64,000 bases of DNA from Budorcas taxicolor (taxonomy: Eukaryota; Chordata; Mammalia; Artiodactyla; Bovidae): contig NC_068911.1 in assembly GCF_023091745.1 (NCBI RefSeq), positions 157,714,004 to 157,778,003 of the forward strand, given 5' to 3'. The translations under genes were made by a program, and so were the position numbers. The first letter of the stretch is position 1, and every line of letters begins with the position of its first letter. The notes beneath the pieces were generated by a model. The model was not told the DNA's origin, ran no database searches, and saw only the letters and a list, made by a program, of their open reading frames with translations. Shown here piece after piece: positions 24,901-36,649 of the stretch.

Positions 24901-26505
24901 GTTCCTTGGCACTCCCTGGATGTCAGTGCCCACCCGCACCCACCCACTCCCATACCCCATGACCTATCACCCTCCAGTCATTCCCTCAGGTTCTGGTCAT
25001 CTGCTCGGGGCGAAGAGCTTGAATACAGCAAGGCACTGACTGGAGGTGCTTAAACATTCCAGCAGCTCCTGTGGGCTACAAATAAGAGAAGGTGGAGCCC
25101 TAAGTTGCAAACCATGTGCTTGGCAGGAAAGAGGCAGTTTGCATCCCAAACTCCTTTCTAGCCATCTCTCCCTAAGGCTGGCTAACCTCTGGGGTCACTT
25201 CTGGAGTCAGATGATCTGGCAGATGCCAAAGTCTTTGGGGAAATAAATGATGTGCTTTCTGGCTATTAGAGTCCTGTGTTCATTGATCCCTGAACTGTCT
25301 CTGAGGAATTCAGCCCTATTATTGATGGACTGCTATTACTGATGGGAGTCTCAAAATTCTCTCTCTCTCTTCCAACTTCCATCATCAAGGAAAGGGAACC
25401 TCCAGGAATTAGTTTCTTGGGAATTCAATACACAACCACAGTTATCCAGTGGAAAAGACGCTGGAAGGATGAAAACCAGAGAATGACAGCTGGACATATA
25501 GTCCAATGTTTTCTTATGAAAAATTTCAAAGATGCAAATTCAAAATTGCAGGAAAAGGATTGGGTTCTGAGATGTTTGAAAGAGAAAATTAAGCTAGGGA
25601 TGTGGCAAAGTCGGGGAGGAGATAGATCAACCCACAGAGATAAGGTCCCTTTTCCCCTCATCTTTGGCATAGATGTTGATTCACAGGAAATACTTTAAAA
25701 GGAAGACTCAATTCCCTGAAGGTGTCTGCTAGTTTCTTAGAAGTGTTAATAAAATGAGTCACTAATTTGGCCTTCAAACATTAAATGTGCATGGAATGCT
25801 ATTGCTGATAACAAGAGGTTATCTTAGAAAACCAACATGAGCTCAGATGCAAATATCGTAATTAAGAAATGAATTCATGTGTTTCCTTTCCTCCTTCCCA
25901 AAGTCCAAGTGAAATTACAAAAAACCGTATAAAAGGGGAATATATTCATTACATTGAGAAAGTGGGGGTGGAGGGATGGATCTTTGAACAGAGTTTTCAG
26001 AAAGTTTCTCTGAAAGTTGAAAAGTGAACCTGATCACATTGAGCAATAACTAAAAACGAAGGATGAGCAAGAACTTCGGGGGCAGGAGGACATGGTAGAA
26101 AGAGGAGCCACAGTTCTCAACAGAGCCCTGGAGGGGGTTGGAGCTCCAGGGAAGGCGGTGCTTGGTGTGAGAAAGTGGCTAACTGACACCCATCCCGCCA
26201 CCAACCCTGGGAGACAGAACCTTAGAGCATGTGACAACAGCAGAGGGGCAGATGCTTCCAGAATAAGTAGCACAGGGGTCAGCACCCCTTGGCCAGTGGA
26301 GGCGGGCGTGTCTGCAGCCTGCCTCCCTGGCTCACACTCATACTGAAGCAAGATGGCAACTGGCACATGTGTCAACCTGTGAGCAGGTATGGGGCTGACC
26401 ACGTGAAGAAGTGGGCCACCAGGGCTCTTCTTCCTCTTTCTGGAGCCAGGGGGCAGAGTACTCAGGCTACCCAAACTAAGTGGGTCCCTCCTTATACGTG
26501 GACTT
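21964..26505. other. Repeat-poor interval
   Basis: 4.5 kb with no Bov-tA, BovB or L1 that I can see, the longest such gap in the window. It holds an A15 run near 23983, a T17 run near 24735, a short AT patch near 24818, and the candidate conserved block at 24470-24660. Frames of up to 146 codons (26034-26474, antisense; 118 codons at 25342-25698) show no recognised domain. Confidence 0.5.
24470..24660. promoter_or_regulatory. Candidate conserved non-coding block
   Basis: Contains TAATT-type homeodomain-like cores ('caattaggcattaattgctc') and a 'gattgg' CCAAT-box complement in an interval free of young repeats. This is an impression from composition and context; there is no alignment behind it. 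Confidence 0.2.
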
Positions 26506-26516
26506 ATTCATAGAGG

Positions 26517-26739
26517 AAAGGGCTTCCCTGGTGGCTCAGAGGGTAAAGCGTCTGCCTGCAATGTGGGAAACCTGGGTTCGATCCCTGGGTTGTGAAGATC
26601 CCCTGGAGAAGGAAATGGCAACCCACTCCAGGACTCTTGCCCGGAAAATCCCATGGATGGAGAAGCCTGGTAGGCTACAGTCCATGAGGTTGCAAAAAGC
26701 TGGACATGAAAGAGTGACTTCACTTTCACTTTTCTTTTC
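26517..26739 (+). mobile_element. Bov-tA SINE
   Basis: Full sense copy with intact B-box-like 'ggttcgatccctggg'. Perfect 11-bp TSD, 'attcatagagg', at 26506-26516 and 26740-26750. Confidence 0.95.
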
Positions 26740-26840
26740 ATTCATAGAGGGACTGGCAATGTATGGACTGGGCAACACAGTTCAAGTCTAGTCCAGGCAG
26801 CAGCCTGGTGGAAGAGGCAGCAGAGAGGCTCCCATGAGCT

Positions 26841-26990
26841 GCAGAGTCAGACCGATTCCTGCTCAGTCGAGGCTCTGCCAACCATATGCTGTGTCATCTC
26901 AAGCAAGTTGCTTGACCTCTCTGAGCCTCGAGAATATCCACTGTAACACAGAAATTATTCTTTACCGTCTATTAGGATGTTGGTGGGAGG
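26841..26990 (-). mobile_element. MIR SINE fragment
   Basis: Antisense MIR: 'gcagagtcagaccgattcct', 'atctcaagcaagttgcttga', 'cctctctgagcctcgag'. Interrupted at its right end by a Bov-tA. Confidence 0.7.
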
Positions 26991-26991
26991 T

Positions 26992-27197
26992 GTGTACCCA
27001 GTTGTCTCCTATTCTTTGTGACCCCACGGACAGTAGCCCACCAGGCTCCTCTGTCCAAGGGATTTTCCAGGCAAGAATATTGGAGTGGGCTGCTATCTCC
27101 TATTCCAGGGGATCTTCCTGACCCAGGGACTGAACCCCAGTCTCCTGTCTCTTCTGTGTTGGCAGATGGGTTTTTTTTTTTACCACGAAGCTACCTC
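26992..27197 (-). mobile_element. Bov-tA SINE
   Basis: Antisense copy from the tail near 26992 to a degraded head. An 11-base T run at 27171-27181 interrupts the head. Confidence 0.9.
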
Positions 27198-27504
27198 ATC
27201 AATCACTGAACAAGTGTGAGGCTACCTCTGTTGATGGGGAGAGTGGAAGATTGGTCTCCTGCCCCGAGAAGCATCTCTGATAGCCCACACCTCACAGTTC
27301 AGAATGTCAGTCCTTATTACTGCACCGTGTGGGTTTCCTTCCTCCCAAACAAGCTGAAAATACGTTCTGATGGATTTCATTTCTAAGGGCTGTCATCCCC
27401 TTTCTGTAAGAGCTGGGATTGTGCTTGCTTTACTACATGTCCTCTGTAACCGTAAAGTAGAGGCTCAGTGAACAATAATAAGAACAGTAATATTTACAAT
27501 AAAG
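27198..27504. other. No recognisable feature
   Basis: Non-coding; nothing recognised. Confidence 0.45.
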
Positions 27505-27700
27505 TAAGCCATCCTATAGCACTTACTATGTGCCAAGCACAGTTCTATTTAATATTTACACATATCGATCCACTTACATCTCTGTTATGAGGTCATGATC
27601 TGATCATCCCCATTTTACAGCTGAGGAAACCAAGGCACAGAGCAGTTAAGTGACTTCTTGCTAGAATCACACCGAGTAACTGGCAAAGCCAGATCTGGCT
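27505..27700 (+). mobile_element. MIR SINE
   Basis: One of the clearest MIRs here: 'agcacttactatgtgccaag', 'ccattttacagctgaggaaa', 'cagagcagttaagtgact'. Confidence 0.85.
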
Positions 27701-29497
27701 ACAGGGTATGAGCTTTTTAAAACCAGTTCTGAAAGCCAAATATGTGCCAAGTAAACCTTGTATCTTCCAAAGGTGGATTTATACCAGAAAAATATTATTT
27801 GGCACATGGCAGGGTGTATGGAGGCAACCTTGGAACATCCTCTTTGAGAGCTGGTTTGTCCTTCATAAGAACGTCTGTGATGTTTCCTTGGATCACAGTT
27901 TCAGAAGGCAGCTAGTAGTGTTAGCAGAATGTTGTGGGTGACCATTTAAATTACATTTTGACGGGAACTTACAACATTTAAAATTGTAATGAATTTGATA
28001 AGAGAATTCTTAAAAAGATGTATTTACTGTGTGAAGCATTCATTGGCAGAAACCACTCACCTATTCAAGCTGGCTCTGAAAGCATATAGTGGGAATAAGG
28101 AATCGTGATTGGCGCCGTTGCTACTCCTTGATGCAGTATCTGTCCTTACATACAAAGATGCTGGCTAACACTGAAATACCCCCAGGAAAGAGGCTACTTT
28201 GGGTCCAACAGGAATGAAGCCATCACCCTAGGACACTGTTTGAACCTGGATGTGGCTCCAAGAGAAAACCTGCTACCACTTGGCCTTGGGTCCATGGGAA
28301 GTTGACAGCCTGAACTGCTGTTCACCGGGAACGAGCCATTCACTTTTCTGGGCCAGCGTGAGAATTTGGTGAGGACTCTGAAGCTGGTGGAGGAGTGGAA
28401 CTGTCTCCCAGACTTCGTTGCCCCTCTTTCACCACCAGTGCCATTCTACAGAGTTGTACGATGGCAAGAAACTGGAGACCAAGGACAAAGGTTGAAACTT
28501 GCACCCACTTCTTTAAGTTGGAGCACAGCCTTTCCATGGGAATTCAGTGCATTGTGGAGTGAATCAGTCAATCAATATGGAGTAAAAATAAACTCCTCTT
28601 CCTCATTATTATCATCATCAAAGTCTGAATCTTGTCAGGGTTCTTTGTGAGTTTTCCAGAGGCTCAGCAATTGTGACCAAGTGAAAGTGACCCTAAAGGA
28701 GGAGAACTCTCCTAGACTAAAGGAAACTGAGGATTTAACCCCAAGCTGAGTAAAACTGGTTCATGGACTTGGCCATTTTCCAGGGCAGGGATTACCAAGA
28801 ATCTTTTAACTTTTCTATTTCCAGATGGGTAAGTCCCCTCAGGTATATAAATTCAATTAAACGGATAGGATAGGAGGGAGTTGATCAGTGCTTTCTTAGC
28901 TAAAAAAAAAAAGAGTGGAAAACACGACCCAGCAAAGTAATTCTCCCCGAGGCCCAGTTATTCCTTATCAACTTGCATCTTTGCCTCTCTTGGTGCTACC
29001 TCAACTCAAGAGCTTGGGACTTACGTCAGTTTTGATAGCAACCATGACCTCTTTTCCCCCATTTGTGATTTGTAGAGTTCTCTTTTTTTTTTAGCTCCTA
29101 TCTCTTCATTTGCACTTAATTATAGTGCCTCCCCTTTACAGGCATCTTTTCCACTTGCTGACATTTACTGAGTTGTACAATTAATCACTTTGGAAACAGG
29201 CACACTGTTCTTTCATTTAAAAAACCCAGGTGCTGTTGCCAAGCACATCTTTTCTTCATTTCCCTCCCTTTGGCACCCGTGCAGCTGAAAGCAGATTTCT
29301 CTTTGGTATGTTTAGGTGCTTCAAAAAAATTTCCTTCATTGCTCTCTCAAGCAGCTTCCTCAGCAGCTTCTTGCAGAGTACATGGATAATGTCAATGTTT
29401 CATTAATATCACACCTTACATTTCTCAGGCTTCTGCATTTGACTGCATTCCTGTCTGGTCAGAGTCAATCTTTCTTATTCTTAGTAGAAGGCAGTAC
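27701..29497. other. No recognisable feature
   Basis: Non-coding sequence without a repeat I can name. Confidence 0.5.
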
Positions 29498-29720
29498 AGT
29501 GTAGCAGTTAGGCAAAAGCCTGGGAAGCGGACTGGGAATTTAAATCCACAGTTGAGATACTTGCTACCTTTGTGGTGTAAAGCAAAAGTTTTAAGCCTCA
29601 GTTTCCTCCTCTGTTAAATGAATGGATACTCATGAGGATGCAATTGCCCTGTGCCCAGTGCTTGGCACAGTGCCAGACATATGGTAAGTAAGGATTCAAT
29701 ACACATGAGTTAGTTATTAA
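29498..29720 (-). mobile_element. MIR SINE
   Basis: Antisense MIR: 'tgtagcagttaggcaaaagc', 'cctcagtttcctcctctgtt' and 'cttggcacagtgccagacat'. Confidence 0.75.
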
Positions 29721-30298
29721 TGGAAGAGAAAAGAGATCTAAGGATTTCAGACATTGTTTACTTTTTCCCTGTCCCCTTTACAAGTGGTTTAAAAAAAAAA
29801 AAAGTCTCTGACTCTTCCTTGCTGAGGGACACATGATTCCCTGGGTGATGGGGGAATGGGCATGCCTCCTCTGAGCTTTGAAGTTGGGTCCCATGGTAAC
29901 ATGAGACCAATTCCATAACTCCTTCCCAGTCCTTTTCCATGAGTAAACACATTTAAAATAATATAATAATACCTCACTTACCCAGAGGGCACTTATTTTG
30001 CAACCTCAACTATTCTGATCACAGCCAAGTTCTGGGAAGCAACAGAAACAACTTCTGCAGGGCCCAAAAGAGACAGTACTCAATTCATCAATCTGGGATG
30101 CTTACAGGAGTGGGGTGGAGAAGGGGTTTTCCTATCTCTACCAGTTACAGCCACCATACACAGGATTCCAAAGACCTTGCTGAACGAAGCCTGCAAAAGC
30201 CTCTGACCAGATGCAATGTAACTGTGACTTGCCCTCGGCCAGTGGGAATAGGGCATAGCCACTTAGAACTGGAAGGATTTCCCTCCTGGTGGATAGAG
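29721..30298. other. No recognisable feature
   Basis: Non-coding, with a 15-base A run near 29790. Frames on both strands at 30080-30345 are short and overlapping. Confidence 0.45.
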
Positions 30299-30569
30299 TG
30301 CTGACAGCTTCTAACTTCTTCAAAGGGTTTCAAGGGTTCCAGCAATTAATCCAGCCAACCAAGACCCACACCACCAAATGGGATGGTGGATTGTGTTCCT
30401 GGGACAAGGATGAGGGTGCATGATTCAAGCAACTGATGGGGTGCTGACAGCTTTTAACTTCTTCAAAGGGTTGCAGGGGTCCCAGCAATTAAACTAGCCA
30501 CGCAAGACCTACACCACCAAATGGGACTCCGAACTGTTTTCCTAGGGCAAGGATGAGGGTGCATGATTC
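30299..30569 (+). repeat. Local direct duplication, two ~128-bp units
   Basis: Unit 1 (30299-30426) and unit 2 (30441-30569) both start 'gtgctgacagctt' and end 'gatgagggtgcatgattc', separated by 14 bases. They differ at scattered positions, so the duplication is not recent. Confidence 0.88.
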
Positions 30570-31007
30570 TATCTTGGTACCTGGGAAGTGATTCTGAGTT
30601 CAAATCCTTTGAACCTTATTTTCCTCAACTGGTACAATGGAACCAAGATGCCCTCTTTTGCAGAGTTATTATAACAAAAGACATGCTATGAATAAAACAC
30701 TGGCATAAATGGTAGATTTTATCACTCTTTTGCTGTATTATGAATAAAACTAGTATGTTTATTATCATTATTCCAAGAAAGAGCCAAAAAAGGTAAGTAA
30801 CAGAGCTGTAAGTCAAGGTTCAATCAATGCTAATACAGTCACATATAAATACACCAGCAAGAGAGCCTTGGCACTAGAATGAATTGTCAAGGTCAAGAGT
30901 GAGATGAAGCAGGAAGTGTCCTTGGCTCCTCATTACCAGTCAGTGAGCCCAGGGTGCATGCTTGAGTCTAACTAACTTAAAAGTACAAACCCTGATAAAA
31001 GAAAGAG
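30570..31007. other. No recognisable feature
   Basis: Non-coding; nothing recognised. Confidence 0.45.
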
Positions 31008-31232
31008 CTAGGATTTCCCTGGTGGTACAGTGGATAAGAATCTGCCTACCAATGCAGAAGACATTCATAGCATGGGAGGATTCCATATACCACGGGGCAC
31101 CTAAGTCCATGGGCCACAACTACTGAAGCCTGTGTGCTCTAGGGTCTGTGAGCCACAACTATTGAGCCTGTGTGTTGTAACTACTAAAGTCCATGTGCCT
31201 AGGGCCCATGCTCTGCAACAAGAAAAGTCAAA
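31008..31232 (+). mobile_element. CHR-type SINE
   Basis: Sense copy of the longer CHR form: 'ttccctggtggtacagtgg' head, then repeated 'gagccacaactattgagcc'-type segments, ending 'ctctgcaacaagaaaag'. Confidence 0.85.
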
Positions 31233-31954
31233 TTATGTTCAGAGGTGACAGCTCCAGAAGGAAGAGAAACCTGTGAAACATTTGAGATAAACTTCCACCA
31301 GCAACTGCTTTTAATTCTTAAAAGTATATGACTAAATGGGGTCAATTATATGATCTTCAAAAGTTAGCTATGTAAAAAATGTTCTCAGCTGTGGCTGGAT
31401 CAATGAGCTATTAACTGTACTTTCAGTTCTTGTTCTATTTTATTTTCTGTGTTCATTTCTTTCCCCTTTGAATTGTGGCAGGAATTAGCCACCCACATCC
31501 TAAACATTCCAAGTTAAATCTCGTTTACAATAATCACGAACTGCTTTCCAAACATGAAAATGGCAGTCTTTTAAGTCATTTTCAAATGTGCTTTTCCAAA
31601 CCAATTTGAGACCTGAAAAGGATAGTGTCAACCGGAGCAAATCTCAACTCCATATTCTTTGCCAGGACTCAGGGGAGCAGCCCAACATTATCACTTTAGG
31701 GTTGGCGCAAAGCTCCCAGCTCAGGCTGTTGACAGGAAGTAAGGACAAAGCAAGGTTTAAACCCAGCAGGAGCAGGAGGGGCAGGGCTATATTCAAAAGA
31801 TTAACTTGATAAGATAATGTTCAACTTCTCTTTAAATCCTAAAGTGCAGGCTGTGGATTCTTCAAGTTTGTGTTCCTATTATTTTCAGTTTCTGCTACAG
31901 ACAAATGAAGCTACTGCGGTTCTGCAGGAGGACTTGGGTACCCTGCATCCCAGG
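31233..31954. other. No recognisable feature
   Basis: Non-coding; nothing recognised. Confidence 0.45.
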
Positions 31955-32565
31955 GGAATATGATGGGAACAGCAGTGGATGGAGTCTGGGCTCTGACACT
32001 AATTACGACTTCAGACAGGCCTTGTTACTTCTGTCTCTCTGGATCTAAGTTTGCTTGTCCATAAAGTTAGAGGTCTTTCCAGTAGTCACGTACATGTATG
32101 GATGTGAGAGCTGGACAACAAAAAGGGCAGAGTGCCTCAGAACTATAGTGCTGAAGAAGACTCTTGAGAGTCCCTTGGAAAGCAAGATCAAATCAGTCAA
32201 TCTTAAAGAAAATCAACCCTGAATACTTTTTTTTTTTTTTTGGTACCTGGAAGGACTGATGCTGAAATACTTTGGCCACCTGATGCAACCAGCTGACTCA
32301 CTGGAGAAGACCCTGATGCCGGGAAAGATTGAAGGTAGAAGGAGAAGGGTGCAACAGAGGATGAGATGGTTGAAAGGCATCACCGATTCAATGGACATAA
32401 ACTTGGGCAAACTTGGGGATGGTGAGGGACAGGGAAGCCTGGCGTGCTGCAGTCCATGGGGTCTCGGAAGAGCTGGACACAAGTTAGCAACTGAACAACA
32501 GCAGCAACAAAGTTAGAGAGTAGGAAGAGATGACCTCAGGTTCCTTCTAGGCCTAGAATCTAAGG
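31955..32565 (-). mobile_element. MIR split by a BovB insertion
   Basis: Antisense MIR-like sequence at 31955-32072 ('ggagtctgggctctgacact', 'tctctctggatctaagtttg') appears to resume at 32519-32565 ('aggttccttctaggcctaga'). The BovB at 32073-32508 sits between the parts with a perfect TSD. Confidence 0.6.
32073..32508 (+). mobile_element. BovB LINE, 5'-truncated
   Basis: Sense BovB 3' 0.44 kb from 'gtctttccagtagtcacg' to 'gcaactgaac', with a perfect 10-bp TSD 'aaagttagag' at 32063-32072 and 32509-32518. A 15-base T run (32227-32241) followed by 'ggtacc' replaces the few bases normally found between 'gaatat' and 'tggaagg'. Confidence 0.94.
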
Positions 32566-33067
32566 CTTTTTCTATCTATAGATTCACAAAGTCCAGTAAC
32601 AGATGTCTGGGCTTTGGAGTGGAGAAGAGATAGGAAGAGATGTTGTTGGTATCTCTCTCATTCCCCCACCAATATTTTTTAAAAGGCAACAGTGAATCAC
32701 AGGCAATGTGGAAAAACAGGTAGAAGCACTCTAACGAGTGAGAGTGAAGAGAAAAATATTGGGATGGAGGGAGTGGATGGAGGTTCAACTGAATCCATTT
32801 CCTTTTATTGGTGATCCAGTCCTTTCTCAAGTCAGAAGCCAGTAGGATCTCCTTGCTCCCCATCTTGATCCAGCCCAGTAGCCAGAATAATCACTCCAAT
32901 GTGTACACAGCAATGTCCTATGAAACAGGAGCAGACTGATGGGATGGTAACAATAAGACTTGGCTGGTTTTCCTCAGAAGTATGGTATGATCGTTTTGGT
33001 GTACCATACACCTGAGTTTGTCACTACCTGGATTACTGACCCCAAAAACAACCTTTTGAACTTCGCT
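32566..33067. other. No recognisable feature
   Basis: Non-coding; nothing recognised. Confidence 0.45.
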
Positions 33068-33430
33068 TCCATTTCAGTGAAATGGGACTGATGATAGTTT
33101 TTTATCCCTACCCAATAAGATGTGTGCGTATGTGCAAAGTCACTTTAGTCCTGTCTGACTTTTTGCGACCCTGTGGACTGTAGACCACCAAGAGGCTCCT
33201 CTGTCCATGGAATTCTCCAAGCAGGAACACTGGAGTCGATTGCCACGCCCTCCTCCAGGGAATCAACTGGACCCAGGGATTGAACCTGTGTTTGTTATGT
33301 CTCCTGCCTTGGCAAGGCAGGTTCTTTGCCACTAGTGCCAGCTGGGGAGGATGAGAAGGAGTAAATGAGATAATCCAAATGAAGCACTTAACACTGCTCC
33401 TAGAATGGAGTAAGGATCCAATAAATAGAG
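33068..33430 (-). mobile_element. MIR split by a Bov-tA
   Basis: Antisense MIR: 33068-33120 ('agtgaaatgggactgatgat') and 33351-33430 ('gagtaaatgagataatccaa', 'gaagcacttaacactgctcc'), interrupted by the SINE at 33121. Confidence 0.7.
33121..33350 (-). mobile_element. Bov-tA SINE
   Basis: Full antisense copy of the variant with 'tgtgtgcgtatgtgcaaagt' tail side and 'gtctcctgccttggcaagg' near its head. Inserted within an MIR. Confidence 0.92.
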
Positions 33431-34182
33431 AAGCTGTGTTCAGGGACTTTCAGAGTTGATAGCTACATACACCCAGTGAGGCAGTCACGCCTCTCCCTAC
33501 TGGGCGATGGTAGCAGTCATGCAGAAGCAGAAAACCTTCTCTAGGAGAAGAAATCTCTGCGCTCTCAGTGTTTTAGAAGAGAAGAATGCAAGGCAGAACA
33601 CAGGATGTTCATGTTTACCCTTTAGGCAAAGTATGGTCATCCTGTTTTCTATTTAGGAGCAGAAAGGAACAGGAGGAAGACTCAGATTTCAGGGAACTGA
33701 ATTCTCTTCCCTTCGCCTACTCTGACCCCTAGCTAAGAAGGACACAGGAGCCCTGTTTTGCACTGAGGGAGGGGCTACAGAAGCCCTGACCAACTTGTGG
33801 CAGGTTTCCTATCAGCCTAGACTATACATGCCTTCTTGGACCTGGAAGCAGCTCAGCACGTGGTCAAGCTGCAGTGCCAATGATTTTTCTCAGGGTGGCT
33901 GGATAACTTGGGGCTGAGATCCCAACCTCCACACTGGTGAGCTTCTACTTCTGAAAATCTGTAAGTATGGTCGTACATGATGAAATTTCCCAAAATTCAA
34001 CTGCAAGTGCCCCTAGGTCTTTAGGAATATAAGTATCATCAGGATATGATGCTATTCCATTCCTCAAAACCAATGCCAAATATTTTAGCACAAATCTTAA
34101 TAAAGATCTAATCTGTACCCAACGTGGGGGGGATAAGAGAAGGAATTTCCTATGAACATATTTTGCCTTTTAAAGCAGTCTA
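33431..34182. other. No recognisable feature
   Basis: Non-coding; nothing recognised. Confidence 0.45.
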
Positions 34183-34192
34183 TCACTACACA

Positions 34193-34900
34193 AAGAGGAG
34201 AGTGAAAGCTTGGCTTAAAACTCAACATTCAAAAAAGTAAGATCCTGGCATCCGATCCCATCACTTCATGGCAGATAGATAGGGAGAAGGTAGAGGCAGT
34301 GACAGATTCTCTTTTCCTGCACTTGGAGATTACTGCAGATAGTGACTGCAGCCATACATCATGGCTGCATGCCGTGAAATTAAAAGATGCTTGCTCCTTG
34401 AAAGAAAAGCTATGACAAACCTAGACAGAATATTAAAAAGCAAAGACATCATTTTGTCAACAAAGGTCCCTATAGTCAAAGTTATGGTTTTTCCAGTAGT
34501 CATGTACAGATGTGAGAGTTAGACCATAAAGAAGGCAGAGCACCAAAGAGTTGATGCTTTCTAACTGTGGTGCTGGAGAAGACTCTCGAGGGTCCCCTCT
34601 ACTGCAAAGAGAGCAAGCCAGTCAACTCTAAAAGAAATCAACCCTGAATGTTCATTGAAAGGACTAATGCTGAAGCTGAAGCTCTGATACTTTGGCCACC
34701 TGATGCGAAGAGCTGACTCACTGGAAAAGATCCTGAGGAGAAGAGGAAGACAGAGGATGAGATGGTTGGATAGCATCACCGACTCTACGGACATGAACTT
34801 GAGCAAACCTTGGGAGATAGGGAAGGACAGGAAAGCCTGGCATGCTGCAGTCCATGGGTCGCAAAGAGTCGTACATGACTTAGCAACTGAAAAACAACAG
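34193..34900 (+). mobile_element. BovB LINE, 5'-truncated
   Basis: Sense BovB 3' 0.7 kb with a perfect 10-bp TSD 'tcactacaca' at 34183-34192 and 34901-34910. About 14 extra bases near 34355-34375 look like a small duplication around 'ggctgcatgc'. Reading frame broken repeatedly. Confidence 0.94.
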
Positions 34901-35108
34901 TCACTACACATTTAAGGATAAGGACACAGCACTTCAGATCACTTTGTAATCCACTTAATATATTGAATTCATTTGGACAGGAATAGCCTAGCAATTTATC
35001 TTCTGACCACCTCTGAAGGAGTTAAGGAGGATATAAGCTTGAGAAGCAAGTTTAACCTTATAGACAGCTTCTGTATTGCCTAGTGTATGTGCTGGGTTTG
35101 GAGGACTT

Positions 35109-35316
35109 GGGCTGCCCAGGTGGCGCAGTGGTGAAGAATTCTTCTGCCAGTGCAGGAGATGCAAGAGGCATGGGTTCAATCCCTATCTGGGAAGGGATTG
35201 GGAAGATCCCCTGGAGGAGGAAATGGCAACCCACTCCAGTATTCTTGCCTGGGGAATCCCAAGGACAGAGGAGCCTGGCGGGCTACAGTCAGGGGTCACA
35301 AAGAGTCAGGGCAGCA
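35109..35316 (+). mobile_element. Bov-tA SINE
   Basis: Sense copy from 'gggctgcccaggtggcgcag'. It carries a short duplication, 'atctgggaagg' then 'attgggaagatc', at 35185-35207. Three overlapping frames of 105-126 codons here are SINE translations. Confidence 0.9.
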
Positions 35317-35395
35317 CATGGATACACACAAGGAGGACTCTGCCAACCGCTGGCAATGGTTTGGGAAGTCAGGTGTGGGTCTCACCAGCTTGGTC

Positions 35396-35510
35396 CTCTT
35401 CCGCAAGTCACATAACTCTTCTTTGCTTTCAGACTCACCTCAGAGGACTGTTGTGAAAATTAAGTGAGATAATCTGTATAAAAGTACATATGTGAAATGT
35501 CAACAAGTGT
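35396..35510 (-). mobile_element. MIR SINE fragment
   Basis: Antisense MIR-like: 'gcaagtcacataactcttct' and 'aaaattaagtgagataatct'. Confidence 0.6.
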
Positions 35511-36413
35511 TCTGAACAGTGACACAGGATCACACCACCTGCTACTGATGTTAAGCTATGGTTTCAGATTTCTACCTATTTCCACAAAAAGGCAGAGCCC
35601 CACACCTGTGACAAAGTCTGGACGAGATGGTGTGTGATCAGAAGGGCCCTTGGCAAGCTACTTTCAGTTATGACAGGAAGTGGATGTTGGCACACTGGTG
35701 ATGAAAACCTGGTTAACTGTGTGAATCTTAGTACGTGCACTGTTTTCAGGATGTGGAAAGTGACCATGGATGTATTTTTTACTTTTGGGTTTTGTTTTTG
35801 TTTTTTGAGAAAAAGGTGTTGTATGCAAGGGAAGGTTTTTAAGTATGCATTGCTCACACCCATGGCCATCAACTTGCTTTTGCATGAAAAGACCACAACT
35901 GACTTTCAAAATTCAATTTTAACAAAAACCAAGTCTGTTTAGATGAGCTGTACTTGTATGCAGCATAGCTGTTCTTAGGCCTTTTAGACTGTATTGTAAC
36001 TGATACTATTTGCTTCATTGGCATTGATTGTGGGATAATTTGAGTTCAATGGGCAAGCTGTCCAAAATAAAAGCCTGGGACATTACTTGGCTTAACCATT
36101 TCTCTTTCAATAAAATTCTTGCTCAGGTCTTTTGAGCCAAATTGCTCACATCTTACATCCCTAAAAATAAATTTCTCTTAAGTCTCCTACAGCTTCCAGT
36201 AAGCACCCCATCTTGCTCCTCTCCATTTCAGCCCCAAGTGGGAAAAGCTCACCCTATATCTGAGGGTCAGATTGCAGTGGGACATGGTGGTCACCAGTCG
36301 TGGGGAAAGGGAGTGAAAGGCTAAGCTGCTTGGTATGACACAGAATATTGGAACTAAATCAGCAGCAAAAGAAATCCTAAAGACCAGTCATCCGTCAAAA
36401 GGAATTAGTAAAA
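35511..36413. other. No recognisable feature
   Basis: Non-coding. The 102- and 106-codon frames on opposite strands at 35576-35942 mirror each other and match nothing known to me. Confidence 0.5.
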
Positions 36414-36422
36414 ATGAATCAG

Positions 36423-36629
36423 GGGCTTCACTGGTGGCTCAGTAGGAAAGAATTCACCTGCAATGCAGGAGCCGCAGGAGGCAAGGGTTCGATCTCTGAT
36501 TTGGGAAGATCCCCTGGAGGAGGGTATGGCAACCCACTACAGTATTCTTGCCTGGGAGGGGCTACAGTCTATGAGGTTGCAAAGAGTTGGACATGACTGA
36601 AGCTACCCAGCACACATACACACACAAAC
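36423..36629 (+). mobile_element. Bov-tA SINE with CA tail
   Basis: Sense copy that lacks about 25 bases of the body near 36555. TSD of at least 9 bp, 'atgaatcag', at 36414-36422 and 36630-36638. Confidence 0.92.
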
Positions 36630-36649
36630 ATGAATCAGAATACAGTGGT

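Noticed and set aside
25342..25698. 118-codon open frame in the repeat-poor interval, a possible exon
   Set aside because: No recognised domain, no convincing splice signals, an antisense frame of similar length in the same place and no codon-bias impression.
26034..26474. 146-codon antisense frame in GC-richer sequence
   Set aside because: Low-complexity Ser/Pro/Leu composition expected from GC-rich non-coding DNA; a sense frame overlaps it.
34081..34180. 'Aataaagat' and a G run as a possible old LTR edge
   Set aside because: No paired LTR, primer-binding site or TG..CA termini could be found.
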